Assembly: GCA_022606425.2 (NCBI GenBank)
Contig: JAHDVF020000009.1
Coordinates: 1,675,501 to 1,739,500 of the forward strand
Reading direction: 5' to 3'
Source: Lepidostoma basale
Taxonomy: Eukaryota > Arthropoda > Insecta > Trichoptera > Lepidostomatidae
Length of the DNA: 64,000 nt
Each line of letters opens with the position of its first letter. Positions within the stretch are counted from its first letter, which is position 1. Shown piece by piece: positions 51,381 to 61,240 of the stretch. Both the position numbers and the translations under genes were made by a program. The notes below the pieces were generated by a model. It was not told where the DNA came from and searched no databases. It saw nothing but the letters and a program-made list of their open reading frames with translations.

Positions 51381-51744
51381 ATTTTGATTTAAACATGTAA
51401 TAGTTTAAACATAACACAAAAAGGCAGAAAACATGCAAATAAGAAATTTGAATAGCTTTATAATATTTTACTTTATTTAATGTTTATTTTTATGTTATTG
51501 TATTGGTTTCTAATATTTTATTTGTTTAAATAATGCAATTATACCACAGTGGACTGTTTATTCAGTATTAAGACAATAAACTCTTTTGAAGTATAAGTAT
51601 TATTGTAGAATATACATGTATGAATCGAGTGGACGATACGCATTCAACGTGGAAGGGAACTTTCTTTTCGTAAAGTGTAAAACTAAAATTTCACAGAATA
51701 TTTAGTAACTACTAATAAAAAATATATATAAAATAATTATGACA
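51381..51744. other. No gene seen
   Basis: AT-rich, featureless. Confidence 0.4.
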
Positions 51745-51935
51745 AATTCGATCAAATTTTAAAGGTTGGTCATGTTAGAAGTCGGAAGAATCGACGTGCG
51801 TAGTCATACACTCGTTGAATGAATGTGGAGGAAGCTACAGTGTGTGGGTTGTGTGTGGTTAAAGTATTTTGGCGGTCCATTCTCTCTGCTTACCCCTGCG
51901 GAGAAACGGCGTGATGGTTTGTTTTGATTGTTTGT
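51745..51935 (+). pseudogene. LINE-B (GTTT-tailed) fragment
   Basis: TCGATCAAATTTTAAAGGTT, VRSRKNRRA, NVEEA, CCCCTGCGGAGAAACGGC, GGTTTGTTTTG. Confidence 0.7.
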
Positions 51936-51994
51936 ATAAATATAAGAAAATTATGAAGAATATGTTTAAATATTTTGGTATATCCAATAATTAA

Positions 51995-52100
51995 CTATAC
52001 TGATGAAGGGCTTCTGTGTCCAAAACATGTTTGTGTCAACTTAATATTATTTTTTTGTGAAATGTTGTTTAAAGAAATAAACATTGTTCAATAAAAAATT
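51995..52100 (+). mobile_element. H1 element right arm
   Basis: CTGATGA (52000-52006), extra A, GGGC/GTCC stem, then AAAAC in place of GAAAC, GTT. One invariant base is lost. It continues GTGTCAACTTAATATT. Confidence 0.5.
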
Positions 52101-52839
52101 CAATAATTTTCCGTTAGCACCTTTTATATCAGGAAATTATTACAAAACTTATTAGAAAATTAAAATATATCACACTACACCACTGTTCTACAGAATATAG
52201 TGTCTAGACTCTGCCACTGCGACGTTCCAGCTTGCTTTGTGCTTGTTGGCAACCGTTTGAACCATCATCCATTGCCACCCAGCGCCAATGGATATGCAGC
52301 AGAGTAAACTTCATACAAACTCAATGTTAAGCTTTGATAACAAAATTTTCGATTAGTTTTAAGGTGGGTAGACTTCCAGGTTACGTTGAATTTACTCTCA
52401 TGACCGCGTGCTGCAATGTGGTCATAACTCAAATAATGTGTTTATGTAATGCATAACATCGTAGGTGAACCGTGATTCCTGAGAGAGTGCCAACCCGAAG
52501 TACCGAAGCGAATATTTGATCATCAGAACCTTTTCGTATACATGAGTATATTGAATGGTATATTAAAGCAGAAGAGACGCGATTCAATTGCTAAAATATT
52601 TATTTATTTTTTAAAATAATATCAATAGCAATATGAAAATTTATAGTCATTGTTGAAAGGTGTGTATTTTTTAAATATTGAGTCATTTCTATTACACAAT
52701 TACTTTTAACATTAACCTTTTCTTCGCTAGTTTATATTCAAAGTGTTACAATTTTACTGGTTCTAGGGAAGCCACTTTGGCCTTTTAATGTGGTAGTTTC
52801 CCGTCACTTTCCACATTTGTATGCATCTGGTTATTCGAA
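52101..52839. other. No gene seen
   Basis: 52190-52510 is complex, non-repeated sequence without a recognisable frame. Confidence 0.35.
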
Positions 52840-53035
52840 CCCAATTACTGTACACAACTTGTTAGCTTTTGATTTTATTGATATGTAGTTAATCTATCGC
52901 TATTTTATTGTCACGTGAATTTTACACCTGACCAAAAATAGTGTGACAATCACTCTACCATCGCCGGGAATCGAAACCGGGACTTTCAGTGTGGCAGTCA
53001 CAGCTCTTGCCACTCTGCCACGTAGGTCGTTAAAA
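52840..53035 (-). mobile_element. SINE-1 (alpha), internal deletion
   Basis: Minus strand: ACGACCTACGTGGCAGAGTG with A box TGGCAGAGTGG, B box GGTTTCGATTCC (one extra base), GTGTAAAATTCACGTGACA, then alpha end GTACAGTAATTGGGTTCG; about 35 bases are missing in between. Confidence 0.7.
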
Positions 53036-53326
53036 CCGTGTCAAAATATGAACTTTTTTTTGGACATAATATTTTTTAATTATCCAGTAAGCTGGTGGTT
53101 CCTGAATAGGGAGGGGTCAAGACAGAGATGAGTAGAAGCAGTTGGATAGGGCAAGACATTATGTAGCAGTGGAGAGATGAAAGATAGAGAAGACAAAAAT
53201 AAATAGATTATAACAGAGCAAAAAAATAATCATGTTATTGAAAGCCAAGGCACTGTGGAATACCAAAGTAACACACTTTGGAAATTGAAAAAAACGCTGT
53301 TAATAATCCACAAAAAATTCAAAAAC

Positions 53327-53363
53327 ACGATATGTTTCGGAGGATACCTCCATCTTCAGGTGT
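53327..53363 (-). ncRNA. Hammerhead-like motif, H4 left
   Basis: Minus strand: ACAC, CTGAAGA (53359-53353; any base is allowed at the fifth core position), extra T, stem II GGAGG/CCTCC with loop TAT, GAAAC (53338-53334), AT, then ATC, GTGT. Stem I ACAC/GTGT is perfect. The base before the cleavage TC is A where G is usual. Confidence 0.6.
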
Positions 53364-53667
53364 AAATATATCCCTCAAGCTCCCATTGCCAATTATATAC
53401 AAATTAATCATTTATTTATTTCTATATAAAATAGGCCTTTTCAAATGAATGTTTTTTTCCAAATTATAATTTTATATTATCATTTTATTCTTAAGTATTA
53501 TTATTTTTTAATATTATTTATCAGTTCTCACTGATAAAAAATAATTATTAGTATTTATAGCAATTAGCCCAGGTTATTTCTTAAATTTTAATGTATTGTT
53601 CCTTTGTATTGTATCGATTTTTAAATGCGTTTTTATTAGTCTTTCATTGTTTAGTTTTTATTATATA

Positions 53668-54964
53668 TTAGGTCCTTACATATGAAATTGGCGTTTTGCC
53701 GTACTGGCAACTTTGATCTCAAATATCTTCTCTTTGGTTAGGAATTCCAAATTCAAATTTATACAGCTATTTACTCAAGTATTTATGTTTTGAAAATTAT
53801 AATTCATTTGTTTTTTCCTCAATTGTTTTTATTCTTTGCGTCACTCAGTTTACAAAATGGAAAACTTGAAATATCGCGTTATTTACGAGTACGAGTTCCA
53901 CCGTGGCACCAGTGCTGCAGAAACGGCTCGAAGGATTAATGATGTGTATGGCGACGGTGCACCGCGGTGCCGCAAAAGAAAACACAGTGCGTTTTTGGTT
54001 CCAACGTTTTCGTTCTGAAAATTTCGACCTGCAGAACGAGCCCCGTGGACGGCCGGAGACCAAAGTTGATAATGAAGAATTGAAGGCTATTGTGGAAGCG
54101 GATCCATCGTAAACCACGTCCGAGTTAGCTGCAGGCTGCGGTGTTAGTGATAAAACTGTTTTAATCCACTTGAAGCAAATTGGGAAGGTGAAAAAGCTTG
54201 AAAGGTGGGTACCTCACGAATTGAGTGAAGCAAATCAACAAACGCGCGTTGACTGCTGCGTTGCATTACTCAACCGACACAATAATGAAGGGATTTTGAA
54301 TCGAATCATTACCTGTGATGAAAAGTGGATCCTGTATGGTAATCGGAAGCGCTCATCGCAATGGCTGAACCCTGCCGAACCAGCCAAACCATGCCCCAAG
54401 CGAAAATTGACTCCAAAAAAGTTACTTGTGAGCGTTTGGTGGACTAGTGCTGGTATCGTTCACTACAGCTTTCTTAAATCTGGCCAGACGATTACGGCAG
54501 ATGTCTATTGTCAGCAACTGCAAACCATGATGGAAAAGCTAGCTGCTAAATAACCGAGGCTGGTTAATCGCTCTAGGCCACTGCTGCTTCATGATAACGC
54601 TAGACCACACACTGCACAACAGACGGCTACCAAATTAGAAGAGCTTCAATTGGAATATCTAAGACATCCACCGTACTCTCCGGACCTTGCCCCAACAGAT
54701 TACTATTTTTTTCGAAATTTGGATAACTTCTTGCAAGGGAAAAAATTCAACTCCGATGGGGCAGTCCAAACCGACTTCAAAGATTTTATTGATTCCCGTC
54801 CGAATGGTTTTTTTAGTATAGGGATCGATGAACTACCTATGAGATGGCAAAAGTGCATAGATAGCAATGGTACATACTTTGATTTAATAAATATATTATA
54901 TTTAAAAAAAATCAACTTTATGTTCCTCCCGTACAAAACGCCAATTTCATATGTAAGGACCTAA
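53668..54964 (+). mobile_element. Mariner 2, full length, inactive
   Basis: 31-base perfect inverted ends (53668-53698 and 54934-54964) starting TTAGGTCC, flanked by TA. The length of 1297 bp is that of a complete mariner. The transposase and ends resemble the cecropia-type subfamily to which human Hsmar1 belongs. Confidence 0.95.
53857..54964 (+). pseudogene. Mariner 2 transposase, one frameshift and two stops
   Basis: ATG at 53857. N-terminal helix-turn-helix (RVIYEYEFHRGTSAAETARR), frameshift about 53950-53970, then VRFWFQRFRSENFDLQNEPR, RGRPETKVDN. TAA at 54110 and at 54551 interrupt an otherwise continuous frame. Catalytic residues are all visible: ITCDEKWILY, LLHDNARPHTA, and SPDLAPTDYYFF, with 34 residues between the second and third Asp (DD34D). 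The usual stop after YFD is lost, so the frame runs into the inverted repeat. The lesions are few, implying a fairly recent death. Confidence 0.95.
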
Positions 54965-54968
54965 TATT

Positions 54969-55006
54969 TACCTGAAGATGGAGGTATGCTCCGAAACATG
55001 TCGTGT
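54969..55006 (+). ncRNA. Hammerhead-like motif, H4 right, intact core
   Basis: CTGAAGA (54972-54978), extra T, stem II GGAG/CTCC with loop GTATG, GAAAC (54993-54997), AT, GTC (55000-55002), then GTG pairing with TAC upstream. All invariant bases are present and the triplet is the favoured GTC; predicted cleavage follows 55002. Confidence 0.65.
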
Positions 55007-55051
55007 TTTTTTTTAATATTTTGTGGTTTATAAACGACGTTATTTTCTACT

Positions 55052-55505
55052 ACATTTGATAATGTCTTAACTAACTAACTAACTAACCATCACGCCGTCT
55101 CTCCGAAAGGGTAGGCAGAAAGAATAGACTGTCACACGTTAACCGATGCGGCACTCCATCCTTCTCTTTTCGCCCCGCGGGAGATACGGTGTGATGGGTT
55201 GCGAACCTCATCGCCACCAATAGGCATCTCCCGCGCATATTTCGATCGTCCAACATCCACAAAAAAATCTTAAACAAATAATATAAAATACAATGATATA
55301 AAATAAAAATAATTTTACGCAAAATGTTATCTTTAGATGGTGCACATATTGTCTATTTAATTTATGATCCACGTATCCATAATGTCTAGAAGGGTGAAAC
55401 ATGTCATTCCCATAAAATATAATAAAACTTCTAGAATAATGACGTTTTCATTCGTATTAATTATTTAATTTGGAGTTTTACATCATTGTTCAAGAAACAA
55501 TAAAT
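55052..55505. mobile_element. Family C right half, split by SINE-3
   Basis: CATTTGATAATGTCT to 55067 and AATGTCTAGAAGGGTGAAAC from 55381 are the two sides. The right side then follows the usual order to CAAGAAACAATAA. Confidence 0.6.
55068..55380 (-). mobile_element. SINE-3 with 7-bp target duplication
   Basis: AATGTCT at 55061-55067 and 55381-55387. The minus strand carries GGACGATCGAAATATGCG, GAGGTTCGCAACCC, the LINE-B terminal hairpin and a TTAG tail. The 5' end starts at the GGATACGTGGATCATAAA segment. Confidence 0.8.
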
Positions 55506-55559
55506 AACGTTATTTTCAATTTCGAAAATAATAAAACTTGTATTTTAAGTGCAAACCAC

Positions 55560-55890
55560 ATTTACTGAGTGAAAGCTCACTTCCAACATTTCTTCTGCTT
55601 CTTATCAGCCCGTTTCTTTCTTTGTATCTCTGTTCTGGGCATTCTATTTTCACCTATATCCCACGAATTCAATGATGTCGTCAGTCTACTGCCTTTATAC
55701 TCTCTCTATTTTCTTTTTATTTTCATAGGGTCTCAAATTCAGCATTTTAGGTGTCTACTCATTAACGTCTTGTCTTGTCACATGACTCGCCCATTGCCAT
55801 TTCTGTCTTCACACTCTTTCTGCAATATCTATGACCTTTCAACGGCGTCTGATTTCCTAATTCCTTTTACGCTTTACGTTTGACATTTTA
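55560..55890 (-). pseudogene. LINE-E fragment, old
   Basis: Minus strand shows GIRKSDAVE, then RNGNGRVM in the place of KWQWAGHV, with many changes. The tail region is AAGCAGAAGAAATG. Confidence 0.55.
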
Positions 55891-56388
55891 TGATGCCAAT
55901 CGAAGCGAACAAATAATAGCTATACCCAAGAATGCGTGCTTCCACTTGAAGTCCTTCCTTTGGATTACACGTGTAAGTAACTAAATACTTTATCAAGGGT
56001 ATTGTTCTTGTTTGATTCTTAGTTCAGACTTCTCTTTATTTGTTTCCGAAAGTAGATAACTTGTGTAACTATTTTCAATTCTTACGTGTAGCTTTTGAGG
56101 GGTAAAGTTTCCATGTTAACTTATCTTGTTTATAAATAGCTGAAGTTTCGAAGAAAATCTTTTGTATAACTCTTAATAATACAAAGTTAGTGAACAAGTT
56201 AAAATTAATATTTGAAGCATCTCAAAGCACACGTCGCTATGATCCGTCATAAATTATTATGGTTTCCATTTTGTACTTCTCTCATTAATTTTGTAAAAGT
56301 TTCGACGTGCATCATTGTGTGTGCGGTCTGCAAAGTGTTTATCATGGTGAAATTTGAACACTGCAAATGACGTATTTATTATTGGCTA
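55891..56388. other. No gene seen
   Basis: Mixed DNA without recognisable frames. Confidence 0.4.
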
Positions 56389-56735
56389 TTCATCATCATC
56401 ATCATCATCATCAGCCTTTGGTCGTCCACTCCTGAACATAGGCCTCCCTTTCCGACTTCCACAACTCTCTATCTCTCGCCGCTCTGTGCCATTGACCTCC
56501 TGCCACTCTCTTGATGTCATCAGATCTGGCTTGTGGTGTGTCAGGACTTACTTTGACCGGTTCTCGGTCGCCACTTCAAGATGCGTCATGTCCACCGATC
56601 ATCCGTTGTCCTCGCTATAAGGACTGCCCAATTCCACTTTAACGAGGCTATTTTGCACGCTACGTCCGCAACTTTGGTCCTTTCTCTGATCCATTCATTT
56701 CGTTTCCTGTCTCGCAGACTGATGTTTAAGATCTT
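56389..56735 (-). pseudogene. LINE-E C-terminus with TGA tail
   Basis: Minus strand: ISLRDRKRNEWIRERTKVAD, VACKIASLKWNWAVLIARTT, DDRWT, later WHRAARDRELWKS-type sequence, then GATGATGATGATGATG (56391-56412). Confidence 0.75.
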
Positions 56736-57195
56736 CTTCTTCTTCCTTCTCAGCCTATTTCTGTCCACTCCTGGACAAAGGCCTCCTCCTCTCGCTTCCA
56801 TGTCACTCTGTCCTGTGCAGATTACATCCAGGTTATTCCGACGTGTCTATTCAGATCATCCTTCCACCGTAGTTGCGGTCGCCCTGCCCTCTTCTTTGCC
56901 GTCCACGTTCTCCAAGTCAGCAGTCTTCTTGTCCACTTTTCATCTGAGCTTCTGGCAACGTGACCCGCCCATTACCACTTATGAGTCGCCACCCGGTGGG
57001 TGATGTCAGTGACCTTTGTTCTTTCTCTCACCGTATCGTTTCTGACTCTGTCTCTTAGGCTTATTCCTAACATGGCTCTTTTCATGTTTAACATACTCCT
57101 CTTCATTGCCCGCTGGGTCACTTGGAGTTTCTGTGTTGCTCTTCTTGTGAACGTAACTGTTTCCAGCCCTTATGTCAGTACTGGGAGACGGCACA
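56736..57195 (-). pseudogene. LINE-E reverse transcriptase C-terminus with GAA tail
   Basis: Minus strand: KLQVTQRAMKRSMLN, ISLRDRVRNDTVRERTKVTD, HRVATHKW, AGHVARSSDEKWTRRLLTWR, AKKRAGRPQLRWKDDLNRHV, TWKREEEAFVQEWTEIG, AAGAAGAAGATC. Longest LINE-E piece. Confidence 0.8.
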
Positions 57196-57480
57196 TGTCA
57201 AATATATTTTTCTTCAGATGGTTCGCGAATCTTTTGAACTTGAGAATAAGGACAGCTTACCGAAAGCAGATCATGCAAGACCCCGCCTGCGTTCGATCTC
57301 GTGTCTAGGAATAATTATTATTCTCCATCTAATTGTTTAACACAATATTTTTTTTATAATTTTTTTTACAATTAGAATATTTTTTTGAACTCTGAGATTT
57401 TAAAAATAATCTTAAATTCTCAAGTATATATTTAATTGCATCCTGGGAAAAAAAAACGTCATTAATGTCACGAACATCCT
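57196..57480. other. No gene seen
   Basis: 57230-57310 is complex; the rest is T-rich. Nothing recognised. Confidence 0.35.
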
Positions 57481-57499
57481 ATATTTTCCGCTTGATCAG

Positions 57500-57695
57500 C
57501 GCCTCGTCAATCGATAGGTCCTTTCTCGCAATTAAGTTTCGTCATACGGGCGGGCGTAGCGCCCGGCCACCGGGTGTTTCCGCTCCAGCTTCCCCTTTCA
57601 CCGCCGAATCAAACGGATCGCCGGTCACGCGGGTCTTCAGGTGGTACTGACACGTTCTGAAGCCGTGCCGGGCAGGTACCTTGCCGCTAATTAGT
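57500..57695 (-). other. GC-rich island, possible exon
   Basis: GC-rich block in AT-rich DNA. On the minus strand an open frame reads GKVPARHGFRTCQYHLKTRV, TGDPFDSAVKGEAGAETPGG, RALRPP between AATTAG (acceptor-like, about 57691) and GTATGA (donor-like, about 57548). I do not recognise the product. The plus strand is also open for 61 codons, so the exon idea is weak. Confidence 0.25.
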
Positions 57696-57784
57696 TTTAT
57701 AATTACCTATTCTTAGGTGATATTAAGAACTGGTTAACGCTATTACAATATCTTGTTAGACTTGAATCAGGAATATATTGAGTT

Positions 57785-58168
57785 AACTAACTAACTAACT
57801 AACCATCACGCAGTCTCCCCGAAAGGTTAGGCAGAAAGAATGAACTGTCAAGCTTTTACTGATGCGGCACTTCATCCTTCTCTTTTCGCAATGTGGTGGG
57901 TTGCGAACCTCATCGCCACCAATAGGCATCTCCCGCGCACACTTCGATCGTCCAACACCCACAAAATAAATCTAAAACAAATAATATGATATAAAATAAA
58001 ATAACAAAATAAAAATAATTTAACACTAATTGTTCTTTTTAGATGGTGCACATATTGTCTATTTATTTTATGTTCCACGTATCCACCGTTTTTTTTAATT
58101 TAGCACATAATGTAATAACACATAATGTTTTTTTCGATGTTGCACATGTTGACATGGACGATCCGGAC
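57785..58168 (-). mobile_element. SINE-3 with 11-bp target duplication
   Basis: TATATTGAGTT at 57774-57784 and 58169-58179. On the minus strand it starts GTCCGGATCGTCCATGTC, so this word marks a real 5' end of the family. It runs through GGACGATCGAAGTGTGCGCG to the LINE-B terminus and a TTAG tail. The 58-bp around the CGTCTCCCGCG stem is partly deleted. Confidence 0.85.
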
Positions 58169-58274
58169 TATATTGAGTTTAATATATTGAGTTTAATTAT
58201 TTAACTCATTATAGCCCAGCATCATAATATTTAGACAACTCTTTTATTTTTCAGTTAAACAATTATAAATTTAA

Positions 58275-58485
58275 AGATAATAATAATAATAAAACGCTTT
58301 GTATTTATCCACGCTATGGTTATTATAATTAATGCCAACTAGTTTCGCTTCAATCAAAGGGGTAATACGAGTATAATAACGTTATTATATTGCCCTGATG
58401 AAGCTTGGGTCTAAGCGAAACTTGTTGGCTTCAATTATAATAACCATACCGTGGTTAAATAAAAAGTGTTTTATTATTTTATGTC
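58275..58485 (+). mobile_element. H5 palindromic element
   Basis: The arms AAAACGCTTTGTATTTATCC and AATAAAAAGTGTTTTATT pair outward, with ATGGTTATTATAATT and AATTATAATAACCAT inside. The right arm carries an intact hammerhead-like unit; the left arm keeps only GTTTCGC on the opposite strand. Confidence 0.65.
58392..58429 (+). ncRNA. Hammerhead-like motif, H5, intact core
   Basis: Stem I GCC (58392-58394) pairs GGC (58427-58429). CTGATGA (58395-58401), extra A, stem II GCTT/AAGC with loop GGGTCT, GAAAC (58417-58421), TT, GTT (58424-58426). All invariant bases are present; predicted cleavage follows 58426. This is the cleanest copy with its own stem I. Confidence 0.65.
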
Positions 58486-58624
58486 TACATGTATAAGATT
58501 AAAAATTCTAACCACAAAGTGAGAGCTTCATATGAAAATTTAAACAATTAAAATTTCTTCAAATTTTTAATGGTTTAAACATTGGTAAGAAGCCAATACT
58601 TTGTGGTTTGACATATTTATAAAT

Positions 58625-58735
58625 TGAATTAAACACTGAGTATAAAACCACTTTGTTTTGAATAAGGATCGCCGACCGGTTTTACTCTGTAATGAGCTTA
58701 ATCAGAGTGAAACCCGTTGGCGTACTTAATATTAA
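58625..58735 (+). mobile_element. Palindromic element H6
   Basis: GCCGACCGGTTTTACTCTG and CAGAGTGAAACCCGTTGGC pair as arms; GAAACCCGTT has the hammerhead-like 3' part, but the 5' core is only GTAATGA. Treated as a decayed relative. Confidence 0.45.
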
Positions 58736-58974
58736 TGGTTTAACAGATTTCTTATTAACATTTTACACACATATTTAAGTTATTTTAACATGTGTCCATT
58801 TATTTTTTCAAATCAAATCAATCATTTTATTATCTCAACAGACATTAAAGTATTATATGTCCTGGCAGAACAAAGCATGTAACTCCTATATCATAATACG
58901 AGATTAAAACTTTTAAACTGAATATTTCATTAATATTATAAACTTGTTTGGTGAATCTGTATTTTAGTGTCAAA

Positions 58975-59285
58975 TGCGGATTAAATAAGTGATCCAGTAC
59001 GAATGAATGCGTTTTGAACGATATAACAAAAGGTTCATTAAGACGATTTGACCATATGGAAATAACGAATGGTAAATAAAGTCTACGTTAACGATGTGAA
59101 GAGAAAATCGATGGAAACGTGGCACGAAGAAATTAATCAAATGTAAAATGTCAGCCACGTGAGCAATAAAAAAAAATAGACGTGCATACATGGCACAATG
59201 TATGAATGTTCAGAAAGCGATTGTATGATAGGAAATAACGGTATGGCGATCTATTATTTTGGGGAGACGGCGTGATGGTTAGTAA
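58975..59285 (+). pseudogene. LINE-B, decayed
   Basis: NDITKGSLRRFDHMEI, deletion, KVYVNDVKR, TWHEEINQM, MAQCMNVQKAI, then GGGGAGACGGCGTGATGG and GTTAGTAAG. Confidence 0.7.
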
Positions 59286-59287
59286 GA

Positions 59288-59590
59288 TAAAAAATACTTT
59301 GGAGTTTTACATCACTGTTAGCGAAACAATAAATAAACTTCTTATGTATTGTTACATGAACAATGATGTAAAACTCAAAAATAAATCATTAAAACGAATG
59401 AATACGTTTGTTTTCGAGAAGAAGTATTATATTTTATGTGTATGACATATTTCTCATGTCTAAGGCATTATCAAATTTGATAATGCCATCAAATGTGAAA
59501 ATGCGTTAGACAAGCGAAACATATCTTTCACATAAATATAATGAAACTTCTAGAAAATAGACGTTCTCATTCGTATTAATTATTTAATAA
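59288..59590. mobile_element. Family C palindrome with both outer ends
   Basis: Begins GGAGTTTTACATCACTG and also has TATTGTTACATGAACAATG with AAACTC, then the arms, a centre AATTTGATAATGCCATCAAA, AGCGAAACATATC, and the right arm. It shows that the family C unit is bounded by the same word in inverted orientation. Confidence 0.65.
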
Positions 59591-60093
59591 GCTTCTTATT
59601 ATAACTGTAATATTTATCAATTGATTTCAATAGTGACTCCTTGTTAAAAAATTGTCGCAAGTTTGAAGCTATAAAACAAAGATTTAAAAAAATAAAAATA
59701 AATGTTTCGATACCAAAAAGATACTTACTGATTTCTTGGTTGAACTCAGAACATTAAAATTTCATTTCATATTCTGGGTACTTACCGCTCTTTATTTATA
59801 GAACAATCCCAGAAGGCGAAATATATTTAGTCAGTAGAAAAAAATATTGAAAGCGCCACAAAAATATATTTTTTAAATTGCGGATTTTTCACGAGAATCA
59901 AAATGTGAGTTTTAACCTTTTGACCGTTAAACAAACGATCCTCTATCTACGACGCATTCTTCGCCGAAGCGTTTTGAATAAAATGTAACTTTTAAAACGA
60001 TATTATTTAAAAACCAAATCATTATAGTAATAATTGATTATATGGGTGTCTTTCTCAAATATCAATGAATCAATAAACACACACTCGTGGCTG
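59591..60093. other. No gene seen
   Basis: AT-rich, no recognised feature. Confidence 0.4.
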
Positions 60094-60152
60094 GTGGGAA
60101 TAAGTATTCCCACTTTCCTCAAAGTGAACACATTATTGTGTTCACTTTGAGG
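60094..60152. repeat. Two adjacent perfect hairpins
   Basis: GTGGGAATA/TATTCCCAC (60094-60113, loop AG), then 60117-60132 with 60137-60152 (16 pairs, loop TTAT). They sit at the broken 3' edge of a minus-strand LINE-A. Confidence 0.7.
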
Positions 60153-60430
60153 GTTCAGGTCTCCACTCCGTATAGTAATATGGACCAAATATAGCACTTG
60201 ACCATCCTCTGTCTCAATTTTAAGTTGATGTTGTCATTACAGAAGAATGGTCTCATATTATTGAATGTGGCCTTCGCAATCTCTATTCTGCACCTCATTT
60301 ATTTTTTGGGATCGATGTTGTTTCTTATAACACTGCCAAGATTTTTAAATATGTGTACGCTTTATTTAATTGCTGAAAAACAAATTCGAAAGCTTTTAAA
60401 AGCATTTGACATTCATTGGTGATTTTTCTT
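60153..60430 (-). pseudogene. LINE-A fragment
   Basis: Minus strand: LGSVIRNNIDPK, stop, RCRIEIAKATFNNMRPFFCN, DNINLKLRQRMVKCYIWSIL, LYGVET. Matches codons 30-95 of the 2.0 kb copy. Confidence 0.75.
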
Positions 60431-61124
60431 TCTCTATTTTATTTTTCAAATCAAATCAAATCAAATCAGTTTATTAACTCAATAGACATTACAAACAGGA
60501 AAATGTTTAAGGCATCTATTAGGTACAGGTAAAATATTATAAAAATACAACAAAGTACCAGGAACGCATCAGAGATGGTTCGACATTAGGAAGACAAGAT
60601 ACTTTCTAAAGTCAAAAGTATTTGCCCACGGATAACTTCTTTTTGTTATTTTGTGGAAATGCCTCGCGTTCTTTTACTCTTTCGGTTACTTCTTTACATC
60701 ACCGCGGTATTCCTCGGTCTTTATCTAGAAATTTCAGCATCTATCGCTTCGCTTCCCGCTATTGAATGTTTGATAAATTCCCGTTTTCAATTTATCCAAA
60801 GAAAATGTATTCCTTTTCTCTGGAGATCTTCCAAGATGGGGACTTGTATCGCAAACAGGGATTTATATTAGTGGTTCTCCAGCCTCCTATATGCATAATT
60901 TTGTTACAATAATCGAAATGAATAAATGGCTATTTACTGAATTTATCGAGGAAACTGATGTTACCGCATATAACGCTAGTTCTCCGATTCCCGGTCGTTT
61001 TTAACTCGCCAAATATAAAATAAAAATTTAACTTAATACATTATACATAGTAATATTTTAATAAATGCGGTGCTATGTAAATCACAAACATGTTAATATC
61101 AATATAGTTAGATTGTTTTTTGTT
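60431..61124. other. No gene identified
   Basis: 60455-60475 is an AAATC-type run. The 72-codon plus frame at 60653-60871 (MEMPRVLLLFRLLLY) is hydrophobic and unrecognised. Confidence 0.3.
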
Positions 61125-61215
61125 ATTATGTATGGAAGTGAAGATTGAAGTAGGCAAAAGAAGGATGAAAAGAGGTGTGTCAGGATCAGGATAGATAGAT
61201 AGATAGATAGAGGAT
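61125..61215 (+). pseudogene. LINE-B scrap and GATA microsatellite
   Basis: TTATGTATGGAAGTGAAG and AAAAGAAGGATGAAAAG are LINE-B. A GATAGATAGATAGATAG run follows (61192-61212). Confidence 0.6.
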
Positions 61216-61240
61216 AGGATAGATAGTGTGATAGGATGTG

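Larger units (their letters stand above)
53251..55045. mobile_element. H4 palindromic element, interrupted by mariner 2
   Basis: Left arm 53251-53363 holds the terminal box variant (CACTGTGGAATACC), CCACAAAAAATTCAAAAACA and an inverted hammerhead-like unit. Right arm 54967-55045 holds a plus-strand unit and TTAATATTTTGTGG. The two units point outward. Without the mariner the element is about 500 bp. Confidence 0.65.

Noticed and set aside
57465..57650. Plus-strand 61-codon gene in the GC-rich island
   Set aside because: Open on both strands, no start context or family; GC-rich DNA gives such frames by chance.
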